A DNA stretch of 64,000 bases from Bradyrhizobium sp. LMTR 3 (GTDB taxonomy: Bacteria > Pseudomonadota > Alphaproteobacteria > Rhizobiales > Xanthobacteraceae). Position 1 is the stretch's first letter, and each line of letters starts with the position of its first letter. Made by a program: the position numbers and the translations under genes. This document shows, one piece after another, positions 24,748 through 32,027 of this stretch. The notes below the pieces were generated by a model that saw nothing but the letters and a program-made list of their open reading frames with translations, ran no database searches and was not told the DNA's origin. The stretch lies in NCBI RefSeq assembly GCF_001693485.1, contig NZ_MAXC01000053.1, positions 310,001 to 374,000 on the forward strand, written 5' to 3'.

Positions 24748-26343
24748 TCACGATGCCAGCGCGGTTAGAAGCATCCGCGCGAGATCGGCGCTGAGGTAAG
24801 GCTTCGGCAGCAGCAGCACGCCAGCATCGAGACGACCGTGATGTACGAGGGCATTCTCCGCATAGCCAGAGGTATAAAGCACTTTGAGCCCTGGGCGCCT
24901 TTTGACCCCCTCGGTCGCGAGCTGTCGGCCATTCATTCCTCCGGGGAGCATTACGTCAGTGAACAGCAGGTCAATGCGTTCGGGTCCATCGATGATTGCC
25001 AGCGCCTCGGCAGCATTGCCGGCGGCGAGCGCGTGGAACCCGAAACGGGTGATCTGCGCCACGACGTATTCGCGAACCAGCGGGTCGTCCTCGACAATCA
25101 AGATAGCCTCATCGCCGTGTTCGCCCGCATACCCGCCAGTCTCGCCGGCGGGTGCCTCCGGGCCACCACCCGTGGCCTGCGGCAGGTATAGCTTCACGGT
25201 CGTGCCGTGGCCCTCTTCGCTGTAGATCTTGATGTGTCCATTCGACTGTTTAACGAAGCCATAGACCATGCTGAGGCCGAGCCCCGATCCCTTCCCGGCC
25301 TCCTTGGTGGTAAAGAACGGTTCAAACACCTTTTCGAGCAGGCCGCTCGGGATTCCGTCCCCCGTGTCACTCACTGCAATCATGACGTAGTTGCCCGGTC
25401 TAACCTCGCTGTTCAGGCGAGCGTAGTTCTCATCGAGCACCACATTCTTGGTTTCTAACGTCAGCTTGCCGCCGTTAGACATGGCGTCACGCGCATTTAG
25501 GGCGAGGTTCAGGATCGCAGTCGAGAGCTGACTGGGATCGATCAGGGCCGGCGCGGAATCGTGCGCCAGCATCGATTCAATTTCGATGTGTTCGCCGAGG
25601 GTCGGTCGTAGCAGACTCGCTGCTTCGATCACCAACGCGTTGACATCGGTATTGCGCGGCTGCAGCGGCTGTCGACGGGAGAAGGCCAACAAATGCTTCG
25701 TCAGCTCAGCTCCCCTTGCTGCGGCTCCGCTAATCAGATTGGTGATCTGAGCGAGATGTGGACGATCCTTGACCGCATCGCTGAGGATTTCGATGGTCCC
25801 GGTGATCACCGTCAGAATGTTGTTGAAGTCGTGCGCGACGCCACCGGTGAGCTGGCCGATGGCTTCCATCTTCTGCGCTTGCCGGACCTTGGATTCGGTG
25901 GCCTCTTTCTCTTCAAAACGCCTGACCATGGCCTCAGCTTCGCGGCGTTGCCTGACTTCCTCCTCAAGTGCCGCATAGGCACCCGCAAGCTGGATGCGCG
26001 TGGGCAGCACCAGGATCCGCGGCAGCAGCAGCAGTAGTGCTGCGGCGATCGCGACCGAGATCAGCGCCAGGAAAGCCTTGGTCAGGGCCTCGATTTCATA
26101 AGCCGGCACCCACATTGTGTAGATCGACAGCAGGCGGGTCACTCCGCAGACCGCGACGAAGATTGCGAATGCGAAGAATACGCCCCGGAACATCAGCTCA
26201 CGGTGGCGCCGCCACACGAAGAACGCGAGGACGAACGCCGTAGCAAAGAAGGCTCCAGCGAGCATCGCGTCGGAAATGACATTCAGCCAGACCAGTTCCG
26301 GCTTCCACAGTAAGCACGCGCCGTGCGCGGTGAGCATCGACAT
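24748..26343 (-). CDS. Hybrid histidine kinase with ETR1-like membrane sensor
   Basis: A 531-residue kinase. Three membrane helices span about 18-44, 52-75 and 85-110 and resemble the ethylene-binding domain of plant ETR1: Asp25 in NVISDA, and CGVTRLLSIYTMW from Cys66. The ETR1 copper-ligand histidine of the CxxxH motif is Arg70 here. Then follow a short coiled coil (120-155), HisKA with phospho-His171 (GGVAHDFNNIL), HATPase_c (NARDAM, DTGDGIP, GSGLGLSMVYG) and a receiver domain with phospho-Asp463. The start has GGAGC upstream. It stands alone, antisense to the stress genes on both sides. The ligand is unknown. Confidence 0.9.
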   Translation of the reverse strand: MSMLTAHGACLLWKPELVWLNVISDAMLAGAFFATAFVLAFFVWRRHRELMFRGVFFAFAIFVAVCGVTRLLSIYTMWVPAYEIEALTKAFLALISVAIAAALLLLLPRILVLPTRIQLAGAYAALEEEVRQRREAEAMVRRFEEKEATESKVRQAQKMEAIGQLTGGVAHDFNNILTVITGTIEILSDAVKDRPHLAQITNLISGAAARGAELTKHLLAFSRRQPLQPRNTDVNALVIEAASLLRPTLGEHIEIESMLAHDSAPALIDPSQLSTAILNLALNARDAMSNGGKLTLETKNVVLDENYARLNSEVRPGNYVMIAVSDTGDGIPSGLLEKVFEPFFTTKEAGKGSGLGLSMVYGFVKQSNGHIKIYSEEGHGTTVKLYLPQATGGGPEAPAGETGGYAGEHGDEAILIVEDDPLVREYVVAQITRFGFHALAAGNAAEALAIIDGPERIDLLFTDVMLPGGMNGRQLATEGVKRRPGLKVLYTSGYAENALVHHGRLDAGVLLLPKPYLSADLARMLLTALAS

Positions 26344-26607
26344 GTGGATAGCTCCAACAAGCGGCTGCAGGCATGCAACCGCAATCCTCCGATCCGTCCG
26401 TCGGAGCGATGGAAATTATTCAGGTTTTTCGCCACCCGCACAAGCGCAGCGCTGACCTCGGCGAATGTTGCTGCGCCCGCCAGAGAGCCGTTAAACCCGC
26501 ATGTTGCATTCCCGGGAACAACCAGGCGGAGGTTTCGTGGGCAAACCGACATGCGGCTGGACGCGCCACATCAACATCGATGCGTCGATGGGTAGCTGCC
26601 ACACTCC

Positions 26608-26632
26608 GGAACGTCTCCCCCCGGCCCTCGTT
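26608..26632 (+). promoter_or_regulatory. EcfG-type promoter upstream of the PRC-barrel gene
   Basis: GGAAC-N16-CGTT, exact match, ending 34 bases before the start at 26666. A second, imperfect element (GGAAC-N16-CGTG) lies at 26515-26539. The rest of the 320-base spacer holds no gene. Confidence 0.7.
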
Positions 26633-26665
26633 TTTCGTTCATCCATCTAGCGGGAGGAGAATCCC

Positions 26666-27025
26666 ATGGCACTGGACGCAAACGAAACCGGCAACCTGAT
26701 CGGCAGCGACAAGGTCGAGGGAACCGCAGTCTATGGCGCCGACCGCAACAAGATCGGCTCGATCGAGCGCGTCATGATCGACAAGAAGAGCGGCAGGGTG
26801 TCCTACGCCGTGCTCTCCTTCGGCGGCTTTCTCGGCATCGGCGATGACCACTATCCGCTACCCTGGCAATCGTTGAAATACGATACCTCGCTCGGTGGCT
26901 ACGTCACCGGCGTGACGGAAGCGCAGCTCAAGAGCGCACCGCATTACGGCAACGACAACGCCTGGAACTGGAGCGATCCGACCCGGACCCGCGCCGTCAA
27001 CGACTACTACGGCGTCGCGATCTGA
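26666..27025 (+). CDS. PRC-barrel domain protein
   Basis: A 119-residue soluble protein. The PRC-barrel is clear at about 8-85: LIGSDKVEGTAVYGADRNKIGSIE, then DKKSGRVSYAVLSFGGFLGIGDDHYPLPWQSL. The tail is rich in Asn and Asp. Proteins of this type are commonly stress-induced in alphaproteobacteria, which fits the EcfG-type promoter. GGGAGGAG lies seven bases before the ATG. A terminator follows. Confidence 0.88.
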   Translation: MALDANETGNLIGSDKVEGTAVYGADRNKIGSIERVMIDKKSGRVSYAVLSFGGFLGIGDDHYPLPWQSLKYDTSLGGYVTGVTEAQLKSAPHYGNDNAWNWSDPTRTRAVNDYYGVAI

Positions 27026-27045
27026 TCGTGGTTGCTCGTTGGGGT

Positions 27046-27068
27046 CCGCCTCAGTGGCGGGCTTTTCT
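27046..27068 (+). terminator. Terminator after the PRC-barrel gene
   Basis: The arms CCGCC and GGCGG enclose a five-base loop, followed by GCTTTTCTTT, about 20 bases after the PRC-barrel stop codon. Confidence 0.55.
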
Positions 27069-27161
27069 TTGCCTGGCAGGCGCGAACGCAGGGCCCGCGT
27101 TCGCCTGTCAGCAGAGAACTATTCCTGCTGCCTTGCGTTGTGATCTGCGAAAGGCGGAGCA

Positions 27162-27242
27162 ATGGGAAAATTCTTCTTGATCATTATCGCTGTCAGCGTC
27201 GCCGTCTTGCTGGCGATGAGCGCGTACGTCATCAGCCTGTGA
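27162..27242 (+). CDS. Very small single-helix membrane protein (26 aa)
   Basis: An open frame of 26 residues, MGKFFLIIIAVSVAVLLAMS plus six more, that is almost entirely one membrane helix. GGCGGAG sits three bases before the ATG, an unusually strong ribosome binding site for a chance frame. It follows the PRC-barrel terminator in the stress-gene region. Not recognised; a stress-related membrane miniprotein is a guess. Confidence 0.5.
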   Translation: MGKFFLIIIAVSVAVLLAMSAYVISL

Positions 27243-27270
27243 CAGCGATGCGGCTTGCCAAACAGTTCGA

Positions 27271-27570
27271 TCAAACAGCGCCTGGCGTGGAATCGGCCAC
27301 TGTGGTCCGCCAAAAAAGCAGGCCCCGGCGCCTCTCGGGGGGAAGATTGCGCCAGAGCCTGAAGGATTGCCGCTTGTTGAAAAACACGATTGCATAATTT
27401 TCCCGACCAAGAATCGTTCCCCGCCCGAACGTTACTTCTTCATGGTTCCTGCGGGAGAAAGTAGCATCGCCCTTCTTGTCCACGGCGACTGCAGCCCCCG
27501 CGCCCTGCGTGCCGGCGTTCTTGGATGAAGGCCTGGAGTTGGTGGTCGTGGTGCCCGTTGCGACGTTCAT
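27271..27570 (-). CDS. Doubtful small hypothetical protein
   Basis: A 99-residue frame starting MNVATGTTTTNSRPSSKNAG, with GGAG seven bases before the ATG and an exact CtrA-type box 115 bases upstream. The N-terminal 25 residues are Thr/Ser/Asn-rich, and the rest is basic. No family is recognised. It may be spurious; the support is the ribosome site and the box only. Confidence 0.3.
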   Translation of the reverse strand: MNVATGTTTTNSRPSSKNAGTQGAGAAVAVDKKGDATFSRRNHEEVTFGRGTILGRENYAIVFFNKRQSFRLWRNLPPERRRGLLFWRTTVADSTPGAV

Positions 27571-27684
27571 GGCGGCTCCGCCGGTAGCAGCACCTCGGGT
27601 GCGCAAGTTTGTCGCAGGGCGGCATCAACTGAACGAGCAATCGCGCGGACGAACGGCGAAGGCGCTTCGAGCCCGGCAACGTTT

Positions 27685-27699
27685 TTAATTAACCATTAA
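27685..27699. promoter_or_regulatory. CtrA-type box in the 27.6-28.0 kb spacer
   Basis: TTAA-TTAACCA-TTAA is an exact TTAA-N7-TTAA match, with the internal TTAACC also favourable. It lies between the doubtful minus-strand gene and the SspB-like gene (304 bases downstream). The surrounding spacer of about 430 bases is AT-richer than average and contains triplicated AAGATGGATT-like text (27718-27752) and a GCATGATCCGG repeat fragment. Confidence 0.6.
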
Positions 27700-28003
27700 T
27701 TCGCCGGCGACGATGGCAAGATGGATTTCAAGATGGATTCGAGATGGATTCATGACCGGGGAAAGCACGATATAAGCCGCTAAACTCATTGCGCAGGGCA
27801 CCGCCGGTGATCGGCACACCTGCGATGATTAACGTATACTTATTACCAATACACACGGACGGCGGGCATCTGGCGCTTCCGCTCCCTCTTTCTTTTTTGA
27901 GGGAACCCGTTAGCATGATCCGGCAAGCCGCGGGGACGCGAGCACACACCCAGTCATCATTCGCCCGAGAAGCAGGCGATCGAGTATTCCAGAGACCGCA
28001 GTG

Positions 28004-28429
28004 ATGGAAACGACAGGTCGCGGCGTACTGGCTACCCCGCAAGTGCGGGGTGTGACCATTGCTTGTGGGGCCACGCTTCTCTTCCTCGTGATCCTCATCC
28101 CGGCCTCGCCTGCATTCGCCGAGCCGTGCAGCAAGCCGACGGCGCGTTCCAAGATTGCCGAGACACTCCGTCTCGCCTCGGAGCAGCGGCCGGTCAATCT
28201 CACGTTTCGCACCGGTGCCGACGGCGTGAAACTATCGATCGGCCTCAAGACGAAATATCCCGACGATATGACCATCATCCTGCAGAGTGACTTCGAGCAG
28301 TTGAACGTAAAGGATGACCGCTTCGATGTCCTGCTGCGACTAAGGGGGGCTCGGGAACGGGTCACCGTCCCCTTCCATGCAATCAAATCATTCTGGGATA
28401 AGTCCGAGTTGAAGTGCTCCGACGGCTGA
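28004..28429 (+). CDS. Exported SspB-like protein
   Basis: A 141-residue protein. Residues 1-40 contain a hydrophobic signal segment (VTIACGATLLFLVILIPASPAFA). The rest matches the SspB fold of ClpXP adaptors: VNLTFRTGADGVKLSIGLK, then YPDDMTIILQSDFEQLNV, then ERVTVPFHAIKSFWD. Known SspB is cytoplasmic and delivers ssrA-tagged proteins to ClpX through a separate C-terminal tail, and the tail is absent here. A periplasmic or anchored SspB-fold protein would be unable to reach ClpXP, so its job is unknown. GTG at 28001 is an alternative start. It converges on the DehI-like gene with four bases between. Confidence 0.65.
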   Translation: METTGRGVLATPQVRGVTIACGATLLFLVILIPASPAFAEPCSKPTARSKIAETLRLASEQRPVNLTFRTGADGVKLSIGLKTKYPDDMTIILQSDFEQLNVKDDRFDVLLRLRGARERVTVPFHAIKSFWDKSELKCSDG

Positions 28430-28433
28430 TGCC

Positions 28434-29255
28434 TCACTCCGGCGTCGCGCGCCGGATCAGGGCGCAAAGCCCTGTCATCCGTGCGATCGGATGTTCGACG
28501 AACAGGCGGCAGGAAGCGAGCGCGCCCTTCAGCGTGTCCGGCGGCGCCGGGGGCTTCAGTTGCTTTGCGAGAGTCGCACCATGCGCGTACCCGAGCGCGC
28601 GAGTCGAAAGCGTCAGCGCGTTCAGCCGCCCTTCCCGCTGCAGTGGCGCCAGCATCGTTCGAACCAGCGCCAGATAGGACGGCCAGTACGCCAGGTGCCG
28701 GTACATACTCGCAATCAGTTGCGGTTCGGTGTCCTCTCCGAAGGAATTCAATTCGGCGACCAGCGCCGCCACCTCGGGGTCCAGCGCCTCCATCGGCGGC
28801 AGCTCCGGAATTTTTGTGCCGGCCGCCGTTGGCGCCTTATTGGCGGCCGTCACGGCATCGGCCGGGCGCGGCTCGTAGTGCGCCAGCACCGCCGAGAGCA
28901 CGACGAGCGCGAGCGCATTGGTATATTGATAGCTTTCGAGTACGTCACGAATCAGCGCGCGTTCGGTCTCGTCCACGCCGGCGGCAAGCAAGGTGTCGAT
29001 GGAGAAGCCAGGCCAATCCGGCAGCGCGAGCGTTCGCCTGACGGCTTCGGCATGCAATGGCGCGTCGCCGAGATAGAGCGGTCGCACCGTCGCCCACGTC
29101 CATTCCAGCGCGCCCGGCATGGTCGCGAGGTTGCGCCAGATCAGGTTGACCACGCTGGTGCCGAGCACCTTGCGGATGTCGGCATAAATGTCTGCGATTT
29201 CGCCTCTCGCTTCGGATTCGAGAACCGACGGAACGCTCTCAGCCATCACTCTCAC
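28434..29255 (-). CDS. DehI-like (halocarboxylic acid dehalogenase family) helical protein
   Basis: A 273-residue all-helical soluble protein with an internal duplication: EIADIYADIRKVLGTSVVNLIWRNLATMPGALEW near the N-terminus echoes LNSFGEDTEPQLIASMYRHLAYWPSYLALV near 170-200. The pattern resembles DehI, a pseudo-dimeric 2-haloacid dehalogenase family, and AhpD-like folds. Catalysis is not shown by any residue I can verify. The neighbouring hydratase lies 122 bases upstream on the same strand, separated by a repeat. Confidence 0.55.
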   Translation of the reverse strand: MRVMAESVPSVLESEARGEIADIYADIRKVLGTSVVNLIWRNLATMPGALEWTWATVRPLYLGDAPLHAEAVRRTLALPDWPGFSIDTLLAAGVDETERALIRDVLESYQYTNALALVVLSAVLAHYEPRPADAVTAANKAPTAAGTKIPELPPMEALDPEVAALVAELNSFGEDTEPQLIASMYRHLAYWPSYLALVRTMLAPLQREGRLNALTLSTRALGYAHGATLAKQLKPPAPPDTLKGALASCRLFVEHPIARMTGLCALIRRATPE

Positions 29256-29262
29256 TCGAACC

Positions 29263-29380
29263 GTAGGATGGGCAAAGCCAACGGGTCGCGCGAACGCGCC
29301 CGATCACAGGCTCCGCGTGCCCACCGACACAAAAATGGTGGGCACGGCGCAAGCGCGCCTTTGCCCACCTGCGAGATCTA
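29263..29380. repeat. Interspersed GTAGGATGGGCAAAG-type repeat
   Basis: It begins CCGTAGGATGGGCAAAGCC and ends with the near-inverse GGTGGGCACGG...TTTGCCCACCT, giving a long imperfect inverted repeat with a stem of GTGGGCA/TGCCCAC. This matches an intergenic element I recall as frequent in Bradyrhizobium and Rhodopseudomonas. It fills the spacer between two minus-strand genes. Confidence 0.55.
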
Positions 29381-30163
29381 CGCAAATGTCGCGGTTACCG
29401 TCCCCAACCCCTCCAACTCCATCTTCACGGCATCGCCCTGGTCGAGCCACACGGTTTTGACAAGGCTGCCGGTGAGAACGATCTGCCCGGCATGCAGCCC
29501 CGTGCCCTCTTCGGCGAGATGATTGGCAAGCCAGGCCAGCGCGTTGTGGGGATGGCCGAGCACGTCGGCGCCGGTGCCGCGGCCCACCTCCTTGCCGTTG
29601 ACGACGGCACGGCCCTTGGCCGTGAGCAGGTCCGGCGCCTTGGTGCGCGCCACCGCCTTGCCGAGCACGCAGCCGGCGGCGAAGAAATCGTCCGCGACCA
29701 GCGTCGGCGCGCCCATCGTCTCCCATTTGACGTACCGGTCGTCGACGATCTCGATTGCGAGGTGATACGCCTCGATTGCTTCCATCACCCACTCCGCGGT
29801 GAACGGGGCTTCTGACGGCGCGAGATTACGTGCCAGCCGCACCGCGATCTCGCATTCGACGCCGACGCGGACGTAGTCGCCGAAGCGCAGCTTGGCGCCG
29901 GAGTCCTGCACGCCCTTGGCGAACACGCCACCGCCGCAAGGATGGGGAATGTCGAGATATTCCTGCATCACTGGGCTGGTGCAGCCGATCTTGTAGCCGA
30001 CCAGCGCGCCGGTCTGCGGCAGCAGCAGATCGTGGACGGCGCGTTGGATCTGATAGCCTTCGGCTTCATCGGCAGGCGCTAGCTCAGGCGGCAGCGCGGC
30101 CAGCGGCGCGCGATTGCGGCGGGCGGTAGCGATGTTCTGTGCGGCCGCGAGAATCTTGTCCAT
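29378..30163 (-). CDS. 2-keto-4-pentenoate hydratase-type protein (FAH fold)
   Basis: A 261-residue member of the 2-hydroxypenta-2,4-dienoate hydratase/oxaloacetate decarboxylase group. Such enzymes act late in aromatic meta-cleavage or 4-oxalocrotonate pathways. GYKIGCTSPVMQEYLDI and the metal-ligand motif GVECEIAVRL (about 108-117) are present, as is LAIEIVDDRYVKW. The 261 residues fit MhpD/HpcG. No other meta-cleavage genes adjoin, so the substrate is open. Confidence 0.85.
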   Translation of the reverse strand: MDKILAAAQNIATARRNRAPLAALPPELAPADEAEGYQIQRAVHDLLLPQTGALVGYKIGCTSPVMQEYLDIPHPCGGGVFAKGVQDSGAKLRFGDYVRVGVECEIAVRLARNLAPSEAPFTAEWVMEAIEAYHLAIEIVDDRYVKWETMGAPTLVADDFFAAGCVLGKAVARTKAPDLLTAKGRAVVNGKEVGRGTGADVLGHPHNALAWLANHLAEEGTGLHAGQIVLTGSLVKTVWLDQGDAVKMELEGLGTVTATFA

Positions 30164-30232
30164 CAGCGGCGGCTTTCATGGTTGCAGCCTGCTGCGCTGA
30201 CCGCCCTTCGCGGTCAGCCGCCAGGCCCTGCC

Positions 30233-30598
30233 CTATTCGTCCCGATAAACTTTCTCGCGCTTCTCGTGACGTTCCTGCGCTTCCACCGACAGCGTTGCAA
30301 TGGGGCGAGCCTCCAGCCGCTTGAGCGAGATCGGTTCGCCGGTCTCCTCGCAATAGCCGTAGGTGTTGTCCTCGATGCGTTGCAGCGCCGCGTCGATCTT
30401 GGAGATCAGTTTGCGCTGGCGGTCGCGGGCGCGCAGTTCGATGGCGCGATCGGTTTCGGAAGAGGCGCGATCAGCGAGATCCGGATGATTGACGTTCTCT
30501 TCCTGAAGCGTCTGCAGGGTGATCTTCGATTCCCTCAGGATCTCGTCCTTCCACGCCAGCAGCTTGGCGCGAAAATACTCGCGCTGGCGGTCGTTCAT
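30233..30598 (-). CDS. dksA: DksA-type RNA polymerase-binding protein lacking the zinc cysteines
   Basis: DksA binds the RNA polymerase secondary channel and, with ppGpp, resets transcription in starvation. The 121-residue frame from the ATG has the coiled coil (about 5-75, with DLADRASSETDRA at the tip) and the C-terminal zinc-finger-like region YGYCEETGEPISLKRLEARP. Three of the four zinc ligands are replaced (C-x2-T and S-x2-A). In-frame upstream text KNYRPSEKEPF is conserved in relatives, so translation may start at a TTG at 30643, giving 136 residues. A hairpin at 30740-30762 lies upstream. Confidence 0.85.
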   Translation of the reverse strand: MNDRQREYFRAKLLAWKDEILRESKITLQTLQEENVNHPDLADRASSETDRAIELRARDRQRKLISKIDAALQRIEDNTYGYCEETGEPISLKRLEARPIATLSVEAQERHEKREKVYRDE

Positions 30599-30797
30599 GA
30601 AAGGCTCTTTTTCGGAGGGTCGATAATTCTTCAACTTTTCCAAGGCCAGCCCATCTTCACGTGCAAGGCGGGGCGGAAAATTGTCCGTCCGCGCGGGCCT
30701 TATATAGCGGCGGGTTGTGACAGACAATATAGGCCGTCTCCTTGGGGGTACCTCCCCCAAGGCCTTGCACAGGCAAAGTTATCGGGACCGCCTGGCG

Positions 30798-31409
30798 CTA
30801 GTAGCCGACCGTGAAGCGCTGGCGGATGTGGACGGGACGCTCGATCTCGTCGGCGAGTGCAACTGCGAAATCCTCGAAGGAAATCGAGCTTTTGCCGTCG
30901 GCAGCGGTCAAAAGCTGGTCGGTCCCGAGGCGGAACTTGCCAGTTCGCTCGCCGGCGGTGAACAGGGCCGAGGGCGATAGGAAGGTCCAGTTGAGTTCCT
31001 TCTCGGCCCGGAGCAGATCGAGGAAGGCGGCGCCCTTCTCGGCTTCCGCCTTGTATGCCACGGGAAAACCCGGGGTGGTGACCAGCCGAACGCCCGGAGC
31101 CACTTCAAGGCTGCCGGCGCCCCCGACCACGAGGTAGCGACCGACCTGCGAATCCTTGGCGGCGCCAATCAGCTTGGCCGGGTCGCTGGCGAGAAAGTGG
31201 ATCGAGCTGATTGCGGCATCATGACCGGCGAGCAGCCGGGCCAGTTCCGCCTGGTCCATGGCATCGCCCGCGGTGGGCGTGACATTGGCCTGAGCGGCGA
31301 TCTTTTCGGGATGGCGGGCGATGGCGGTCACGCTGTGGCCGCGGCGGGCGAGTTCGGCGGCGATGCGCGAACCGGCATTGCCGGACGCGCCGATGACGGC
31401 GATTTTCAT
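30798..31409 (-). CDS. NAD(P)H-binding oxidoreductase (NmrA/SDR-like)
   Basis: A 203-residue Rossmann protein starting MKIAVIGASGNAGSRIAAEL with the GxxGxxG nucleotide motif at 7-13. It resembles small NAD(P)-binding proteins of the YwnB/NmrA type. GGAGACC precedes the ATG. It is divergent from an HxlR regulator gene, a common pairing in which the regulator controls the oxidoreductase. Substrate unknown. Confidence 0.85.
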   Translation of the reverse strand: MKIAVIGASGNAGSRIAAELARRGHSVTAIARHPEKIAAQANVTPTAGDAMDQAELARLLAGHDAAISSIHFLASDPAKLIGAAKDSQVGRYLVVGGAGSLEVAPGVRLVTTPGFPVAYKAEAEKGAAFLDLLRAEKELNWTFLSPSALFTAGERTGKFRLGTDQLLTAADGKSSISFEDFAVALADEIERPVHIRQRFTVGY

Positions 31410-31430
31410 GGAGGTCTCCTGCAAATTGAC

Positions 31431-31490
31431 GGATATGGTATCCAATGGTGACTAGATAGCGAAATGAATGTAAGTGTTAAGAGAGCACTT
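31431..31490. promoter_or_regulatory. Candidate HxlR operator region
   Basis: The 113-base divergent spacer holds two inverted repeats: GGATA-TGG-TATCC at 31431-31443, and AAGTG with CACTT nine bases apart at 31472-31490. Their position between the divergent genes fits operators for the HxlR protein. This is inference from symmetry and context. Confidence 0.45.
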
Positions 31491-31522
31491 TTGGGTCACC
31501 TGATTACGCCGGAGTAACTGCC

Positions 31523-31909
31523 GTGAAAGCCAGCGCCAAAACCCCGAACGCCTATTCGGCTCAATGCCCGACGCGGCAGATTCTCGATCGCGTCGGTGAC
31601 AAATGGGCCGTACTCATCCTGCTTCTCATCAGGCACGAGCCGATGCGTTTCAATGCGTTACGCCGCACCATTGAAGGCATCTCGCAGAAGATGCTGAGCC
31701 AGGTTCTCAAATCGCTCGAACGCGACGGATTGATCAAACGCCGAGCGATCGCGACCGTGCCGGTCACGGTGGAGTATTCGATCACACCGCTCGGCGCGAC
31801 GCTCGCCGACGCGGTCGATCCGTTGCGGGACTGGGCGGAGAAGAACCTGAAGGAGGTGCTGAACGCGCAGCGCCGTTACGACGCGGCGCGCAAGGATATG
31901 GCGGCGTGA
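31523..31909 (+). CDS. HxlR-family winged-helix regulator
   Basis: A 128-residue DNA-binding protein with the HxlR core: CPTRQILDRVGDKWAVLILLLI (14-35), MRFNALRRTIEGISQKMLSQVLKSLERDGLI (recognition region 40-71) and a wing ending VEYSITPLG. Cys14 precedes the first helix and could sense oxidants or electrophiles, as in some family members. GTG start with GGAG nine bases upstream. Divergent from the NAD(P)H-binding gene. Confidence 0.92.
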   Translation: MKASAKTPNAYSAQCPTRQILDRVGDKWAVLILLLIRHEPMRFNALRRTIEGISQKMLSQVLKSLERDGLIKRRAIATVPVTVEYSITPLGATLADAVDPLRDWAEKNLKEVLNAQRRYDAARKDMAA

Positions 31910-31920
31910 ATCAATCCACC

Positions 31921-32026
31921 ACCGTCATGCCCCGCTTCAAGCGGAGCATCCAGTACGCCGCGGCCTTTCGGTCGAGCACGAACGTCTCTGGAATACTGGG
32001 TTGCCCGCCGGGCAATAACATTCGGC
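31921..32026. repeat. Interspersed CCGTCATGCCCCG-type repeat
   Basis: The spacer between the convergent HxlR and fliX genes consists of ACCGTCATGCCCCGCTTCAA, GCGGAGCATCCAGTACGCCG, CGGCCTTTCGG and TCTCTGGAATACTGGG segments. This is an intergenic element I recall as repeated in Bradyrhizobium and Rhodopseudomonas genomes. The internal arms CCCGCTTCAAGCGGAGC can fold into a short hairpin. Confidence 0.55.
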
Positions 32027-32027
32027 G

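Noticed and set aside
30740..30762. CCTTGGGGG/CCCCCAAGG hairpin between the NAD(P)H-binding gene and dksA
   Set aside because: No T-run on either side; a terminator or leader structure cannot be decided.
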